From Episyrphus balteatus (Eukaryota > Arthropoda > Insecta > Diptera > Syrphidae), in NCBI RefSeq assembly GCF_945859705.1, contig NC_079134.1:67948625-68012624 (forward strand): a stretch of DNA of 64,000 nt, written 5' to 3'. The position numbers and the translations under genes were made by a program. Below are positions 10,597-21,473 of the stretch, piece after piece (position 1 is the stretch's first letter; the number at the start of each line of letters is the position of its first letter). Under the pieces are notes generated by a model. It had not been told where the DNA came from. It did no database searches and saw only the letters and a list, made by a program, of their open reading frames with translations.

Positions 10597-12263
10597 TGTT
10601 TTTTAAGAGCGACTTTTTCGCTTAACTGTTTGATATTCAAATCCTGTTTATCAATTCTTTGAAGAATGAGGTGTAGCATTTCTTTTATGGAAGTCTCTTC
10701 ATTCTTCCGCACATTTTTTAGAATCTGAGAATAGGCTTTATTTTCATCGCTTTTACTTTGAACAGCTTTTTTAGGCGGTTCATTCTTAGTATTGTTTTCA
10801 GCAGTTAAATCGGTATTTACTGTGTTTCTGGGTTTGTCTCTAGCAGATGTATTTTTGCTTCTGAACTCTTGGAATTTTTTGGCAACTGGGCAGCCTCTAT
10901 AGCTTCCCGGGTGATTACTCTGGCAGTTCACACATTTTGCTTTCTGATCTTTGCTCATCGGACAATTTTTAGTTGCATGTTTTCCTTCGCACTTTACACA
11001 AGCAAACTCGCGGTTGCAGTATTTTTGGGTCTGACCAAAAGCTTGGCAACGTTTGCACTGCGGAACAACTTTAGATTTTCGGAGTGGTTCAATTTTAACA
11101 GCTATGCCCAAGATTGATCTTACTTTATAAATCTCCTCGACACTTTGTTTACTGTCAAAAGTTAGCATGAATAAAGGTAATAACCTCTTACTTGTCGTCG
11201 ATTCTCCAGAGGAGTTTTTAATTGTCTCATTCTTAAATAGATTGACTGCATCAAGGGCTTGGTAGCCTTTTTGTACAAGATCTTCCACTACTTCCTCGGG
11301 AGAGCACGAGGAATGAAGACCTCTGGCTACTACTTTTATTGGCCTTGTAGCTTTGTTCTCATATGAGTGCCATTGAATTTGGTGTTTGCTCAATTCTTCA
11401 GTGACAGATCTATACTCGTCGGCTTCTTCGACTGTGACTTTCCAGTTGTCTTTGTTGTACGATGTGTATTTGCAAGCTTTTTTAGTACATTTTTCTATTA
11501 TTTTCTTAAGATCTCCAAGAATTGGAAATCCTGAGATCATAATTGGTGGCGGTGTAATTTTTTTGCTGCCTTTAGCGTGAGAATTTGATTTAATAACAGC
11601 TACCACATTATTCGGTTCTTTAGTTTCTGTAAACAATTCTTTATTATTTTCGTTTTTATTGTTTTTCTGATTTCTTAAGCAAATCTCAGGACTCCCGTTT
11701 GGTTTACGTTTCTTTGTGATACGCTTATTTTTCTTTTTCTCAGTTTCAAACAAGAGCTCTTCTTCATCAGTTTGATATTCACGCTCAATATATTTTGGAC
11801 TTAACTGAAGCGTGGACTCTAAATCTTTCTTGTCAAGTAAGGAAACTTTCTCTTCGAGTTTTTTCACTTGCAGCTGAAGACTTTGAACTAGAACTTCAAG
11901 TTGTTTTCTTGCTGCTATTTCAATTTGCCATTCTTCAAAGTAGTTCTTTGATTTTGATTGGTCTATCTCTTTGTCTTCGATAGAACTCTGTTGATCTGTA
12001 ATGTCGATCTCTTCATTTTTCTTGGTCCCTTTTTCTCTGATGTGTTCAACATCGATAGTATTGTTTGGAGTTGTCGGTGATGTAACCCCTGAAGTAAATT
12101 TGTTTGGGGGAGTTCTTTGCATCTTTGAACTCCGTCTCTCAATATTTATAAGCAATAATTGGTCCCCAGAATCCATAGGACCGACCTCTAAAGAGAGTGG
12201 ATTTACCAGTTTAACTGGATTGCCACCTGGGGTATTTAATCTAGTCGTTTTGTTCATTGCCAT
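10593..12263 (-). CDS. ORF1 (Gag-like) protein of Jockey B
   Basis: 556 residues and fully open. A coiled-coil-prone lysine/glutamate-rich N-terminal half is followed by a PRE_C2HC-type domain (about residues 240-380). Three CCHC/CCHC-like knuckles come next (CKRCQAFGQTQKYC, CVKCEGKHATKNC, CVNCQSNHPGSYRGC), then a Lys/Gln-rich tail. This is the standard Jockey-family ORF1, an RNA-binding nucleocapsid. It is the best preserved coding region of the left half of the window. Confidence 0.85.
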   Translation of the reverse strand: MAMNKTTRLNTPGGNPVKLVNPLSLEVGPMDSGDQLLLINIERRSSKMQRTPPNKFTSGVTSPTTPNNTIDVEHIREKGTKKNEEIDITDQQSSIEDKEIDQSKSKNYFEEWQIEIAARKQLEVLVQSLQLQVKKLEEKVSLLDKKDLESTLQLSPKYIEREYQTDEEELLFETEKKKNKRITKKRKPNGSPEICLRNQKNNKNENNKELFTETKEPNNVVAVIKSNSHAKGSKKITPPPIMISGFPILGDLKKIIEKCTKKACKYTSYNKDNWKVTVEEADEYRSVTEELSKHQIQWHSYENKATRPIKVVARGLHSSCSPEEVVEDLVQKGYQALDAVNLFKNETIKNSSGESTTSKRLLPLFMLTFDSKQSVEEIYKVRSILGIAVKIEPLRKSKVVPQCKRCQAFGQTQKYCNREFACVKCEGKHATKNCPMSKDQKAKCVNCQSNHPGSYRGCPVAKKFQEFRSKNTSARDKPRNTVNTDLTAENNTKNEPPKKAVQSKSDENKAYSQILKNVRKNEETSIKEMLHLILQRIDKQDLNIKQLSEKVALKKQ

Positions 12264-12544
12264 AATTTTTTTAACTTTGTTTTCGTACCGTAAATAGGTC
12301 AGTTACTTCTATATTCAGCTGCCCCACAGGGTACAGACGCTGACCAGTGTGCCGCACAATATGTGTCAGACGCTCTTTGATTTAATTGTGAGCTGGTGCA
12401 TTCAGAGCTTTTGTTCTTTTGCTCCTAGTTCCTGAAAAGATAACTCAGGTGACTCAGCTCGTGGATCGAATGGATCCAACGCTCGTCGTTAGTTGGATAT
12501 CCAGCGGGCACCGCGAGGAGGTGACGATGCGATTTTTCCACGCC
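12264..12544 (-). promoter_or_regulatory. 5' UTR and probable internal promoter of Jockey B
   Basis: About 280 bp between the duplication (12545-12552) and the ORF1 start. It is less AT-rich than its surroundings. Jockey elements use an internal promoter at their first bases; no specific core element can be proven here. BEL protease coding similarity stops at 12545, which supports this boundary. Confidence 0.5.
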
Positions 12545-13787
12545 AAAGTGAGTGATATAGCGAACTGTGTTTGCCACTTATTGATGTTTCAGCTCTATAT
12601 TTCGGGAGACCCAGTGCTTGAGCCAAAGCTGCCGTCACAAAATGAATTTGCGACCCTGAATCTAGCAAGGCACGGCAAGGAAGCCATGTTCCATGTGCAG
12701 ACTTGACTTTAACTAAAGCTGTTGCCAGATAAACTTGATGTGGTTTAAATCTGGAACAACTAGCTGCACTTGCTACTTGACCTTCCCCCCTTTGAAGAAG
12801 CTGTTGTTGAAAATTTGAGGTTGGACCTTCCGCACTAGGAGCTGCCTGCTGCTGACTACCTGCGGAATGAATATGATTATTGTTATTATTGGATTGTTTT
12901 GGTTTAAAACATTGTCTCGAATCCTTCTTATAGTGTAGAAGGGAATTATGTTTGCCATGGCAAATATTGCATCCTTTTGAATGACATGAGTTAGAGACAT
13001 GCCCTGATTTTAGACAGTTTCGGCAAATTCCAAGCCGTTGAACAGCTCTCTCACGTTCGAAACCTGAAAGAGATAAAAATGGTTTACAGTTAAATATTTT
13101 GTGGTTACCTGAGTTGCTCATTAAACAGCCATCAGCCTTAATTGTAACTACAGTTGTTGGCTTCCTTTTTTCGTCTGAGTTATTTATTCTCTCAAGAGTT
13201 TGAAAACTTGATTCAATAAATTTAAGCAGATCCATCATCGAAGGGCTGCATCTTGGATCAGGTAAAGATTGCTCAAATAGGGTTCTGCTTTCCTTGTCCA
13301 CCTTTTTTAACATCAGGTGGAGAACTATAGGATCCCAGTCATGAGCGTGGAATCCTAAATTGATGAGTGCCTGGATACCTTCCTTCGTGTTGTCGTGCAG
13401 CTTCCGTAAACTTGAAGCTGTACCAGTTGCTGATTGTTGGGTTAAAATTTTTTCTAAATGTGCTGACAGAAGAAGCCGTTTATTGTCATAGCGGTCCGTC
13501 AGAGTCTTCCAAGCTGCTTCAAAATTGCACTCTGTGGCCGGAAATCCTTGAATCAAATTGAGTGCTTCTCCTGTCAGATTAGCGCGTAAAAAATAGAATT
13601 TTTGTGCCAATGATATAGGTTGCTCAAGTATCATTGGCTTAAATAAGTCATAAAATTGACGCCACTTTAAGTAACTCCCATCAAATTTGGGCAACTCTAT
13701 TTTTGGTAATTTCAATGAAGTTGACGCGGATGGTTCCTTTGAGTGGGAGTCATTTGTTGATGGAATTGTTGTTACTCCAAGCAACAA
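12545..13787 (-). pseudogene. gag-pol: Gag and protease start of element A
   Basis: BEL Gag: LPKIELPKFDGSYLKWRQFY opens the capsid-like DUF1759 region. Later come a zinc-knuckle segment (CRNCLKSGHVSNSC, CNICHGKHNSLLH), a Gln/Asn-rich linker and the protease active site ALLDSGSQIHFVT with intact D-S-G. The frame remains open to 12489 only because it reads into the Jockey 5' UTR. True BEL coding ends near 12545, shortly after SISGKHSS. Confidence 0.83.
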
Positions 13788-14376
13788 TTCTTTATTGCTG
13801 TTGCAGATGAAAATATGTTATATGTGTTCTTAATTTGGTCAAAGTTCTCTCTTATGTTGTTGACTTTGACCTTAAACATCTCCGGCTGACTCTGTTTTAG
13901 TTCTGGTGAACAATTATCCAACGATTTTTTGAAGTAGTTTGAGAGTACTTTAAATTTCTTCTTTAAAGAGAAAGTACTTCCCTGATTAAGCTGAATACTT
14001 TCTTTTATTTCCTTTTGACTTAGTTTTCCTTGTAGATCCTGGGTTGACCGATGATCCTAATTGAAATGCTGCTGGTGGCTCCAACTGGATCTGGTCTGCT
14101 ACATTTTTGCCTTGGAAATTGGCCAACCGATTCATAATGTCCAGCTTCATGGACTCGTAGACCTTACGAATTTCTTCGTAATACGACTTCGTGAAGTATG
14201 TCGCTGTCGTTTTTATCGAAATACTCCCAAAGATCATCCAATTTTTCCTTTCTTTCTTGCAGTTTTGCAAGGGTTTTTCGATCATTCCCATCCTTTTTGT
14301 AGTTTCGGTAAAAGATGCAGATCTCTTCTCCAATTTGGTCTTGCAGTGTTGTCAATTCTTCTAGAGTTTTAGACAT
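13788..14376 (-). pseudogene. gag: Gag N-terminus of element A, frameshifted
   Basis: Begins MSKTLEELTTLQDQIGEEI at 14376 and is readable to 14164. It continues in another phase (14200-13986: YYEEIRKVYESMKLDIMNRL, VADQIQLEPP) and in degenerate form to 13788. The plus-strand copy at 63437 starts with the same protein, which confirms the start. No catalytic function; structural particle protein. Confidence 0.8.
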
Positions 14377-14653
14377 ACTTGCTTTCTTATGTTATTTTTT
14401 TTTTGTTGTAGTTAATTAAACACACTTCTTGTAATTTGTTGTAGTTAATTTAACACACTTCTTGTAATTTGTTGTAGTTAATTAATCACACTTGTAATTT
14501 GTTTTAGTTACTTAAACAAACTTGTTGTAAGTTGTTGTAATTTGTTAATTAAACACACTAATGACACTAATAGTTTGTATTTTGATAATGTTTTAATTTG
14601 ATTATAATTCTCGATCTTTTAACACACACTAAATGATTTGAATAAATTGAGAA
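14377..14653 (-). repeat. 5' leader of element A with degenerate tandem repeats
   Basis: Untranslated leader. It contains about four imperfect copies of a roughly 35-bp unit built on gttgtagttaattaaacacac (14403-14560). The same leader with fewer, shifted copies is present on plus at 63225-63430, so the array varies between copies of the family. Confidence 0.7.
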
Positions 14654-14668
14654 CTACCCGTCCTGTTT

Positions 14669-15170
14669 TTTTTTAGTGCAAAGTTACGCAATATACCCAA
14701 TATAAATACAGATTTGGTGGATGATCTCGAATCAAAGGTAATGACCTTTGAACGAGCAATGATCACTGCCTTTAAAGTCTCTTGTCCGGTGAGACATAGT
14801 AGCAAAATATTTCCCCCTTGGTGGAACGAAGACCTGTCTAATCTGAGGAAAATAACTAGAACAATCTTCAACATCTGCCATAAACACAAATTCTATGAAC
14901 CCTATAAAGATTGCTTAAGAGTCTACAAGCGTAGCATAGCATCAGCCAAAAAGGAAAGCCGGGAGGAATACTGTCACTCCATAGAAGATATTAAGGACTC
15001 TGCCAGGCTTAGCAAGGTTTTATCGAGGGAACACTCAAATCCCTCGTTTCTTAAAAAGTCTGACGGATCCTGGACAATATCTCCAGCTGAATCCTTAGAA
15101 TTATTAATGACTACTCATTTTCCGCTAAATGCTAAAAGAGAGAAGAATTCAAGTGTTTCAAATGCGTTAA
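14669..15170 (+). pseudogene. 5'-truncated linker segment of non-LTR ORF2
   Basis: The frame is open from the insertion edge. PPWWNEDL (about 14815) is the segment that follows the endonuclease in I/LOA- and R1-like ORF2. It ends at THFPLNAK...SSVSNAL; then the sequence jumps to an RT motif in another frame at about 15170. Confidence 0.75.
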
Positions 15171-16815
15171 TAGGGGTACGTCTCAGGGTGGCGTTCTTTC
15201 CCCCCTTTTATGGCTCCTTGTCATGAACAATATCCTCGTGAAGCTTGAGAGGAAGGCAGTGGCATATGCGGATGATCTGGTTGTACTTGTATCAGGAAAG
15301 TTCTTACCTGTGATCAACGAGATCACTGACACGGCTTTGAGAAAAGTTAGCAACTGGGCTACAAGCTGTGGCCTAGGAGTTAATCAAAGTAAAACGGAAC
15401 TGATGCTTTTTACAACTAAAACCAAAATCCCTGTCTTCCCTCTACCTCAGCTCAACGGCCAAATCTTATCACTTTCTTCTAGCGCCAAATATTTAGGTGT
15501 AATTTTGGACACTAAACTGAGCTGGAAGCCTAATATAGAAGAGCGGGTAAGAAAGGCGAGCATTGCTTTCTATGCCTGCAGTAAAACCTTTGGGAAAAAA
15601 TGGGGTCTTAAATCAAAAATGATTCTATGGACTTACACAGCGGTTGTACGACCCATTCTTACCTACGGCGCCATTGTTTGGTGGCCTGCACTTAGTAAAG
15701 CTTATAACATCAACAAACTTAAGAAAATCCCGAGAACAGCAAGCGTAGGGACGACTGGAGCCCTCCGGTCGTGCCCTACCGAGGCTCTAAACGTTCTCTT
15801 GCACCTCTTACCCATAGACCTTCATATTAAATACCAGGTCTCTTGTAGCGTTTTAAGGCTAAAAGAAACAGGTAGTTGGAAGGCAAAATCTTTTGGTCAC
15901 AGTGACACAACAAATTTAATACCATCGGTAATGCTTCTGACACCCACGGACTACTGCACCCCTATTTTGAATACTGTAATGAATTGCAAGGTCAGCTTCC
16001 CGTCGAAATCAGACTGGGAAGAGGGCATTGTGACGAGAGACTTCGACACCTGCATTTTCACTGATGGCTCAAAAATGGATTGTGGGGTCGGTTCGGGTGT
16101 CTACTATGAATCCCTCAATATCTCAAAATCCTTTCGACTACCAAACTTTGCCAGTGTATTCCAAGCGGAATTGCTGGCAATTAAAGAAGCTTGCAAATTA
16201 CTTAGAGTATATCCAAATCAAAACCAAAATATAGCTATACTAACAGATAGTCAGGCAGCTATAAAAGCAATTGCTTCGGTCACGACATCCTCCAAATTGG
16301 TTCAGCAGTGCAGAGAGGAACTCTCATTGCTGAGTGGAAGCCTCACAATCACTCTCATCTGGATCCCAGGTCACAGTGGTTTTGAAGGCAATGAAAAGGC
16401 GGATGAACTGGCCAGGCAAGGATCAGCCCTTCATGAGTCACTAGCAGAAATAGTTAACATTCCCATAGGAGTCATGAAGGGCGATATCTTCTTAAAATAC
16501 CTAACAAAAGCTAACAATAGGTGGCACAACTTGACTAGCTGCGTCATATCCAGAAAAATCTGGCCCACCTATAATAAATCCAAAACATATGACCTAATCT
16601 CTAGACCCAGAAAAGATATTAGCAGAATCGTTGCGGTGTGCACAGGACATTGGCCGATAGGGGAACATGCAGCAAAGTTGGGTATACCGCACAATACCTA
16701 CTGTCGCAGCTGCTTGGACCAGCAAGAAAAAGAAACGGTCCTCCATTACTATGTCAATGTCCCGCCCTTGCTAGGAATAGAGCACTCTCTCTGGGGAGTG
16801 TATTCTTTAACGTAA
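15171..16815 (+). pseudogene. RT (palm onward) and RNase H of I/LOA-like non-LTR element
   Basis: RGTSQGGVLSPLLWLLVMNN precedes AYADDLVVLVSG (catalytic YADD, about 15260). Then come LGVILDTKLSWKPNI, YGAIVWWPAL, an RNase H domain (FTDGSKMDCGVGSG, VFQAELLAIKEA, LTDSQAAIKA, WIPGHSGFEGNEKADELA) with its acidic residues kept, and the C-terminal CxxC/H segment. About 250 residues of RT fingers are missing upstream by internal deletion. The usual start at 15223 is only a downstream Met. Confidence 0.83.
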
Positions 16816-17060
16816 TAGATAACATCTCAGAATCAAAGATCAAAGACTTGATCTCGTTTCTAAATGCAATAAAGTGGATTTAGGACTGCCTAACACTTGT
16901 TTTTTCTCTTTTAAAACCAATTAAAAAATGTATTTCAAATAAATCCAATCATCACTCACAGGTTTCATAAGTTTTGGTATCAAAACGGCGCATCCTGCGC
17001 TAATTGGGTCAATCAAACACGGTTCGCCTTGACCGCCATCTCTACCTACATACCTACCCG

Positions 17061-17077
17061 TCCTGTCACGGTCGCCA
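17061..17077 (-). promoter_or_regulatory. primer-binding site of element A (tRNA-Arg type)
   Basis: On minus reads TGGCGACCGTGACAGGA, three bases inside the 5' LTR. It matches the complement of a tRNA 3' end of arginine type (CACGGTCGCCA), the primer known for several insect LTR elements. It partly overlaps the 13-bp duplication made by the non-LTR insertion. Confidence 0.75.
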
Positions 17078-17080
17078 AAA

Positions 17081-17647
17081 TGTATGCTAAAAGAGTAAAT
17101 CCCATAAACAAAAAATACCAAGACTGGAAACTTTCGTACGTCTTTCCCCCCAAAACCCTTTTTTGTACAGTGTTGTCTGTGAATATATGTGAAAGCCACC
17201 ACGTTGGTAAATGACGTTAACACGCACACATTTATAGATTCACGACATTCACCACACATCGGACACGAACACAACGATAGGTTCACAACATTCACCACAC
17301 CTCGCAGGTTGTAGGCAAACGTCAGTTGACCGCCGAGTTTCCAGTCTTGGTATTTTTTGTTTATGGTAAATCCAAACACGACTTATCGTTTTGAATGTTG
17401 AATATACAATAATTTTATTTCTAACAATTTATTTTTAACAATTTAATTATTTCGATGAGCTTCTGTGTGACACACGCAGATATAATACTACGTTCCCGTG
17501 GGAATGGCAAAATCGACGAAATACAAAAGATCGTATTTCGTCTGGTGAACCTTTTAAATCAATCGTTCACACAGAAGCTCTCGTTACAGAAAAACGAAAT
17601 ATTAGCAAATTAATTAAATAACGTACAAACGTTTATAAGTTTGTACA
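17081..17647 (-). repeat. 5' LTR of element A, split by a MITE
   Basis: TG...CA LTR whose net length is about 296 bp once the 263-bp element at 17103-17365 and its duplicated target are removed. It is flanked on the right by atcaa at 17648-17652. High identity to 344-631. Confidence 0.85.
17103..17365. mobile_element. 263-bp MITE with 30-bp perfect terminal inverted repeats
   Basis: The ends begin CATAAACAAAAAATACC; the first 30 bp match the reverse complement of the last 30 bp without mismatch. Flanked by an 8-bp direct repeat gtaaatcc (17095-17102; 17366-17373). An 8-bp duplication fits hAT or P superfamilies; the terminal sequence does not decide. The open frames crossing it are chance. 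Confidence 0.85.
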
Positions 17648-17652
17648 ATCAA

Positions 17653-17929
17653 GGTTTCACTAGAAAATATAACATGCAGGAAAAGTCAAATCAAACGCAA
17701 GCCGCCATTACAAAAGAGACAAAACTATGTGCGTTGCATATATCGCGCTCTTTTCCTCCCATTTGCCAAAGAGTTTATTTTTTTCAGGAGAAACAAAACT
17801 ACAATATTTTGAGGGGAGAGATTTTGGTAAATAAGGAAACACATACATCTACAAATTATAGACTTTGTTGGTGGTTGTAATTTCCCCTAAACTACTGAGG
17901 TTTGGTTTGCAGGGTTTGCTCTCGAGTAT
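17653..17929. other. unclassified flank right of element A
   Basis: Continues from the pre-insertion site of A. No element or gene is recognised. It ends where the block shared with 32565 begins. Confidence 0.4.
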
Positions 17930-18265
17930 TTGTCTGGATGAAAGCAAAAAATCGCTCCATGTAAACTTCATTCAAAACTGCTGTGTAAGTATACTATATT
18001 TGGCATCACTTTTCAAGATCTGTATTGCCGACCCATGTTGTTGATGAATGATGACGGATAACAGCTGTTGATTGTATTCTCATTCATTCGTCACATTTAC
18101 ATGTAAAGAGAGAGAGAGAGATTAATAACAAAGTTTACAACAACATATACAAGCAATATCAACACGAGACAAAAAAATGTGTTTATGTATTACTATATAG
18201 AAACAATATATACCGCTGCAATAATTTGCAGTTAGTTTACTCTCGTGTCGTGTTCGATTTGTACT
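17930..18265. repeat. block shared by the 3' regions of BEL elements D and E
   Basis: About 330 bp alignable with 32565-32880 in the same orientation. Shared segments include ttggcatcacttttcaag, cgacccatgttgttga, ggataacagctgttgatt, an AG-rich microsatellite and gcagttagtttactc. It lies well downstream of pol in both elements. It could be part of a 3' LTR or a decayed 3' region; no matching copy was found at the right ends of D or E. Confidence 0.65.
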
Positions 18266-19968
18266 TGTGCATCAGTTTATTTTTTTTTATTCATGTAATT
18301 CGATGTCGATGTTCTTCGGTTGTGCGGTCTTGGTTAATTCTCATGCGAATTTTAAAAAATAATAAATTTAATTGTATTGTTTAGTGCCGGTGTTTTTAGT
18401 TTTCGGTGATTTAATTTTATTTTATAATTAATTATGTTATGGTGTATTGAATTCAGGTAAGTGTTTGTTGTATATGGGTTAAATGTTATTTTTCAATTAA
18501 ATCGACGGAGTGAGCGCGCGCGCATTTAATAGTAATTTTTTCGATCGCGGTGTTGCATGATTGGTGTGTGCATGATTGTTGTGTGGCGAATTTATAATTT
18601 TTATTTAAATTTGACATACAAAAAAATAAATTAATTGGCATTCTATGCCATTTTGATTAAAATGAATATTGTGTTTAATATATATGTATATATGAATATA
18701 TGCATGAGCTTTAAAACATCGCGTGATCTGTTTATATAATAGTTTATGTATTTGGTTATATACAACAAGGTAAAGTAAAGTTCAAATTGGAAAGTGAAAA
18801 GTGCTCGACTTCCAATTTCATTTGTTCGCGACGTTTGTTTATTTCAAATTGAGTGAGTTTTAAGTTGAGTGATTTCAAATTAAAAGTTTTCATACATGTT
18901 TTAAGTATGATACACAGTGATATTAAAGTTTTATTTGACGTTTATAAACAGTGGTGTACATATTTTGTTGTTTACTTTAATTTAAAGTGTTTTTTTTTTT
19001 TTGTGACGAATTAAATTCAGTGAAATTAATTGGTGTTGCTATTTAATTGTTTTAATTCAGTGAAATTTAGTGTCGATGAATAAGTTTTCAGCAATTTGAT
19101 ACGATTTAAATATTAAAATGTTAATTCATTTTGTGATGAAATTTGTGAATTGTCTTCGACAATTTTTTTTAATTGTGACGTAGGTTGCTGAATGCTGATT
19201 CGTGTTGACATTTTTTTTTTGTTAATTCAAAGTGGTGAACAAGTGAATTTTGTTGTGTTTTATATTTTTAATTATAAGATGAGGTTGATATTAAATATTA
19301 TTTTGATTATTATGAATTATTGTTTTAATTAGTAAATTAATATTATTTTGATGAATTAAATTAAATTTTGGTTTTGTAATTTGAATTTAGGTAATAAAAA
19401 TAAATACATTTAATTTGTTGTTTTACTTTATTTTAGAGATGATGTCGCTGACATTTTATTTGTTTACAATCATTTTGACATTAGGTTTGTGGATTGTGTT
19501 TTTTCTCAATATGGAACATATTAAATTTTCTAATCTGTGATATTTTGTGCAATTTTGCAATTTTCATTGAAATAAATTATTTTATTTGTTTTAATTATTT
19601 TAATGCTTGTGTTGTTGCAGAACATTATTTTATTATTAAAATTTAAAGTTTTATGTGTTTTGTGACAACATTTAATTTTAATTCGACGAAAATTTATTGT
19701 TGTTTTATAGTACTGCTACAGTACTTTTGTACTTAAATAAATACAATTTTCGATTTAATTTGGTTTTTTATTGATTTGAGCAAATATTTTAAATATTGGT
19801 GTTTTATTTCGAAATAATTTAGCGTTTTATTTTGAATTTTACTAAATGATAATGAATATTTTGATTTGATTTTAAGATTAATTCAAGATTCTCAATTATT
19901 TTGCATCGATGGTATTTGATTTGATTGAGTTTTGATGATTTTCTTGCAGGTTTCCGTTTATTTTAATT
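18266..19968. other. AT-rich 3' non-coding region of element D
   Basis: About 1.7 kb of very AT-rich sequence without a supported gene, between the shared block and the D pol stop. No copy of the right-end LTR (25635-25914) could be recognised here, so the 3' LTR is missing, diverged or removed. Confidence 0.5.
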
Positions 19969-21473
19969 TTAAATTATTGTGGTTTCTGCGGTTGAATGAT
20001 TTGACGGTAGGAGGCATATTTTTGCGATCGGTCGCTTCATAAATCCGTTTTTAGTTTTAACGGTGACAACACGTACTAGGCCATCCGTTCCGGAATGAGT
20101 TTCCTCAATTCGGGCTAGATTCCAGTATGTTGGTGGTAGTCGCTTATCTTTTAGAAGAACCAAATCACCAATCTTTGGCAATTCTTTTATTTGGGTCCAT
20201 TTTGGACGTTGCTGGAGTCGGGACAAGTATTCGGGATTCCATTTTTGCCAAAACATTTCGGACATTAATTGAACACGTCTCCAACGGTCCAAATGTGAGA
20301 TGTTGATGTCGGTTTCGCCTTAAGGTATGGCATATAATGATTCGCCAACTAGAAAGTGCGCAGGTGTGAGCGCATTCAAATCATCTATGCTGTCGGATAG
20401 TGGACATAAGGGTCTCGAGTTCAAACACGCTTCTATTTGCGCTAGAAGCGTAGCGAGCTCCTCAAAGGTTAGCCTCTCCATTCCTACAACGCGTTTCAAG
20501 TGGTACTTGACGGATTTCACACCCGCTTTCCATAATCCACCAAAGTGGGGAGAAGCCGGGGGAATAAAGTGCCAATTTGTACCATGGTTAGCTAAGGTTG
20601 TAGCTTCAGTCAACATCTTCGCTAGTTCGTTGTTAGCTCCAACAAAATTTGTCCCACAGTCACTATAGACATGCTGGCAGCTTCCTCTTCTTGCAGTAAA
20701 TCTGCGGAATGCGGCCAAAAATGCTTGGGTTGTCAAATCAGATACAACTTCCAAATGAATGGCTTTTGTTGCCAAACAAATAAATACCGCGAAATATCCT
20801 TTTAAGATTTTCGCACCACGTGCCTTCCATGATTTTATGTCAATGGGACCTGCATAGTCGACCCCGGTATGGCTGAACGGCCTAGCCATACGCACTCTAG
20901 CAGCTGGTAAATTACCCAGTAATTGCTGCATTTCAGATGTCTTTTGCCGGAAACAGGAAGTACATCTGAACAATTGATACTTAACGCTTCTTCTGATTTG
21001 CCCAATCCAATATCGTTGTCTGATATAGCTTATCATTTGTTGGATACCACCATGAATCGTATTTTTATGGGCTTCTCTGACAACCAAAGTCGTGAAGTGG
21101 TGGTTGTTCCGCAGAAGTATGGGGTGTTAAGCATCGTAAGATAAAAGGGAGTTCTCTAAACGTCCCCCAACTCGTAAGATCCCATCTATATCAATAAATG
21201 CGTTGAATGAACGTAGACTTTTAGGCACTTTTGGATTTGCCTTGAAGTAGCTTAACTCTGTCTCAAATATTTCACTTTGGGCAGCTTTGACCATGAGAAG
21301 ACGAGCTAATTCTAATTCCCATGGATAAAATGAACCGGTGAAGATTCCATATAGTTTGGGACGACACTTAATGATGAAGCGGACACACGTAGCGATGACT
21401 CTGGTTGCTTTCAGGAGACTCGAAGAATTAGAAATCGCTTGAAGTATATTGTCGCCTTCTAACAAATGTACAG
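19969..21473 (-). pseudogene. pol: integrase of BEL element D
   Basis: A zinc-binding segment (IHGGIQQM, CTSCFRQK) leads into the core (GVDYAGPI; YSDCGTNFVGANNE; FGGLWKAGVKS). The third catalytic position, Glu in FGGLWEAGVKS of relatives, is Lys here, so the enzyme would be inactive. One frame runs through, broken by TAA near 21127 (between SYDA and HPILLRNN) and near 20320 (between YAIP and GETDIN). Both positions expect Gln, so CAA to TAA. The C-terminal domain continues to 19969. Confidence 0.85.

Larger units (their letters stand above)
7023..12544 (-). mobile_element. Jockey-like non-LTR retrotransposon B
   Basis: Two-ORF element with a 3' A-tail (T run 7023-7040 on plus). Candidate 8-bp duplication aaagtgag at 7015-7022 and 12545-12552. 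Order on minus: 5' UTR, ORF1 (12263-10593), ORF2 endonuclease, RT, 3' UTR. A gypsy derivative (9333-10059) sits in the endonuclease. Net length without it is about 4.8 kb, normal for Jockey. ORF2 has a stop at about 8608 and a damaged RT active site. Confidence 0.8.
14667..17053 (+). mobile_element. I/LOA-like non-LTR retrotransposon inserted at the element A primer site
   Basis: Flanked by a 13-bp direct repeat, ctacccgtcctgt (14654-14666; 17054-17066). It is 5'-truncated: an open frame starts at the left edge. It carries the endonuclease-RT linker, a truncated RT and an RNase H domain, then about 230 bp of 3' UTR ending in ctacctacata. The insertion site lies within the tRNA-complementary region of element A. 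Confidence 0.8.
344..17647 (-). mobile_element. BEL/Pao LTR retrotransposon A with env, carrying three nested insertions
   Basis: Minus-strand element with LTRs at both ends (344-631 and 17081-17647) that begin TGTA and end TACA, flanked by the 5-bp direct repeat atcaa (339-343; 17648-17652). Read on the minus strand the order is LTR, primer-binding site, Gag, protease, RT, RNase H, integrase, Env, LTR. Gag with an aspartyl-protease-type region, YVDD-type RT and this integrase type are BEL/Pao features. The span is inflated by a non-LTR insertion (14667-17053), Jockey element B (7023-12544) and a CR1-like fragment (about 5497-7014). Multiple stops and frameshifts show it is dead. A plus-strand relative begins near 63048. 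Confidence 0.88.

Noticed and set aside
14403..14560. CRISPR-like repeat array
   Set aside because: Imperfect 35-bp units without unique spacers, in a retroelement leader that is repeated at 63300.
16921..17379. 152-codon minus ORF
   Set aside because: It crosses a non-LTR 3' UTR, the primer site, part of the LTR and a MITE; no domain similarity.
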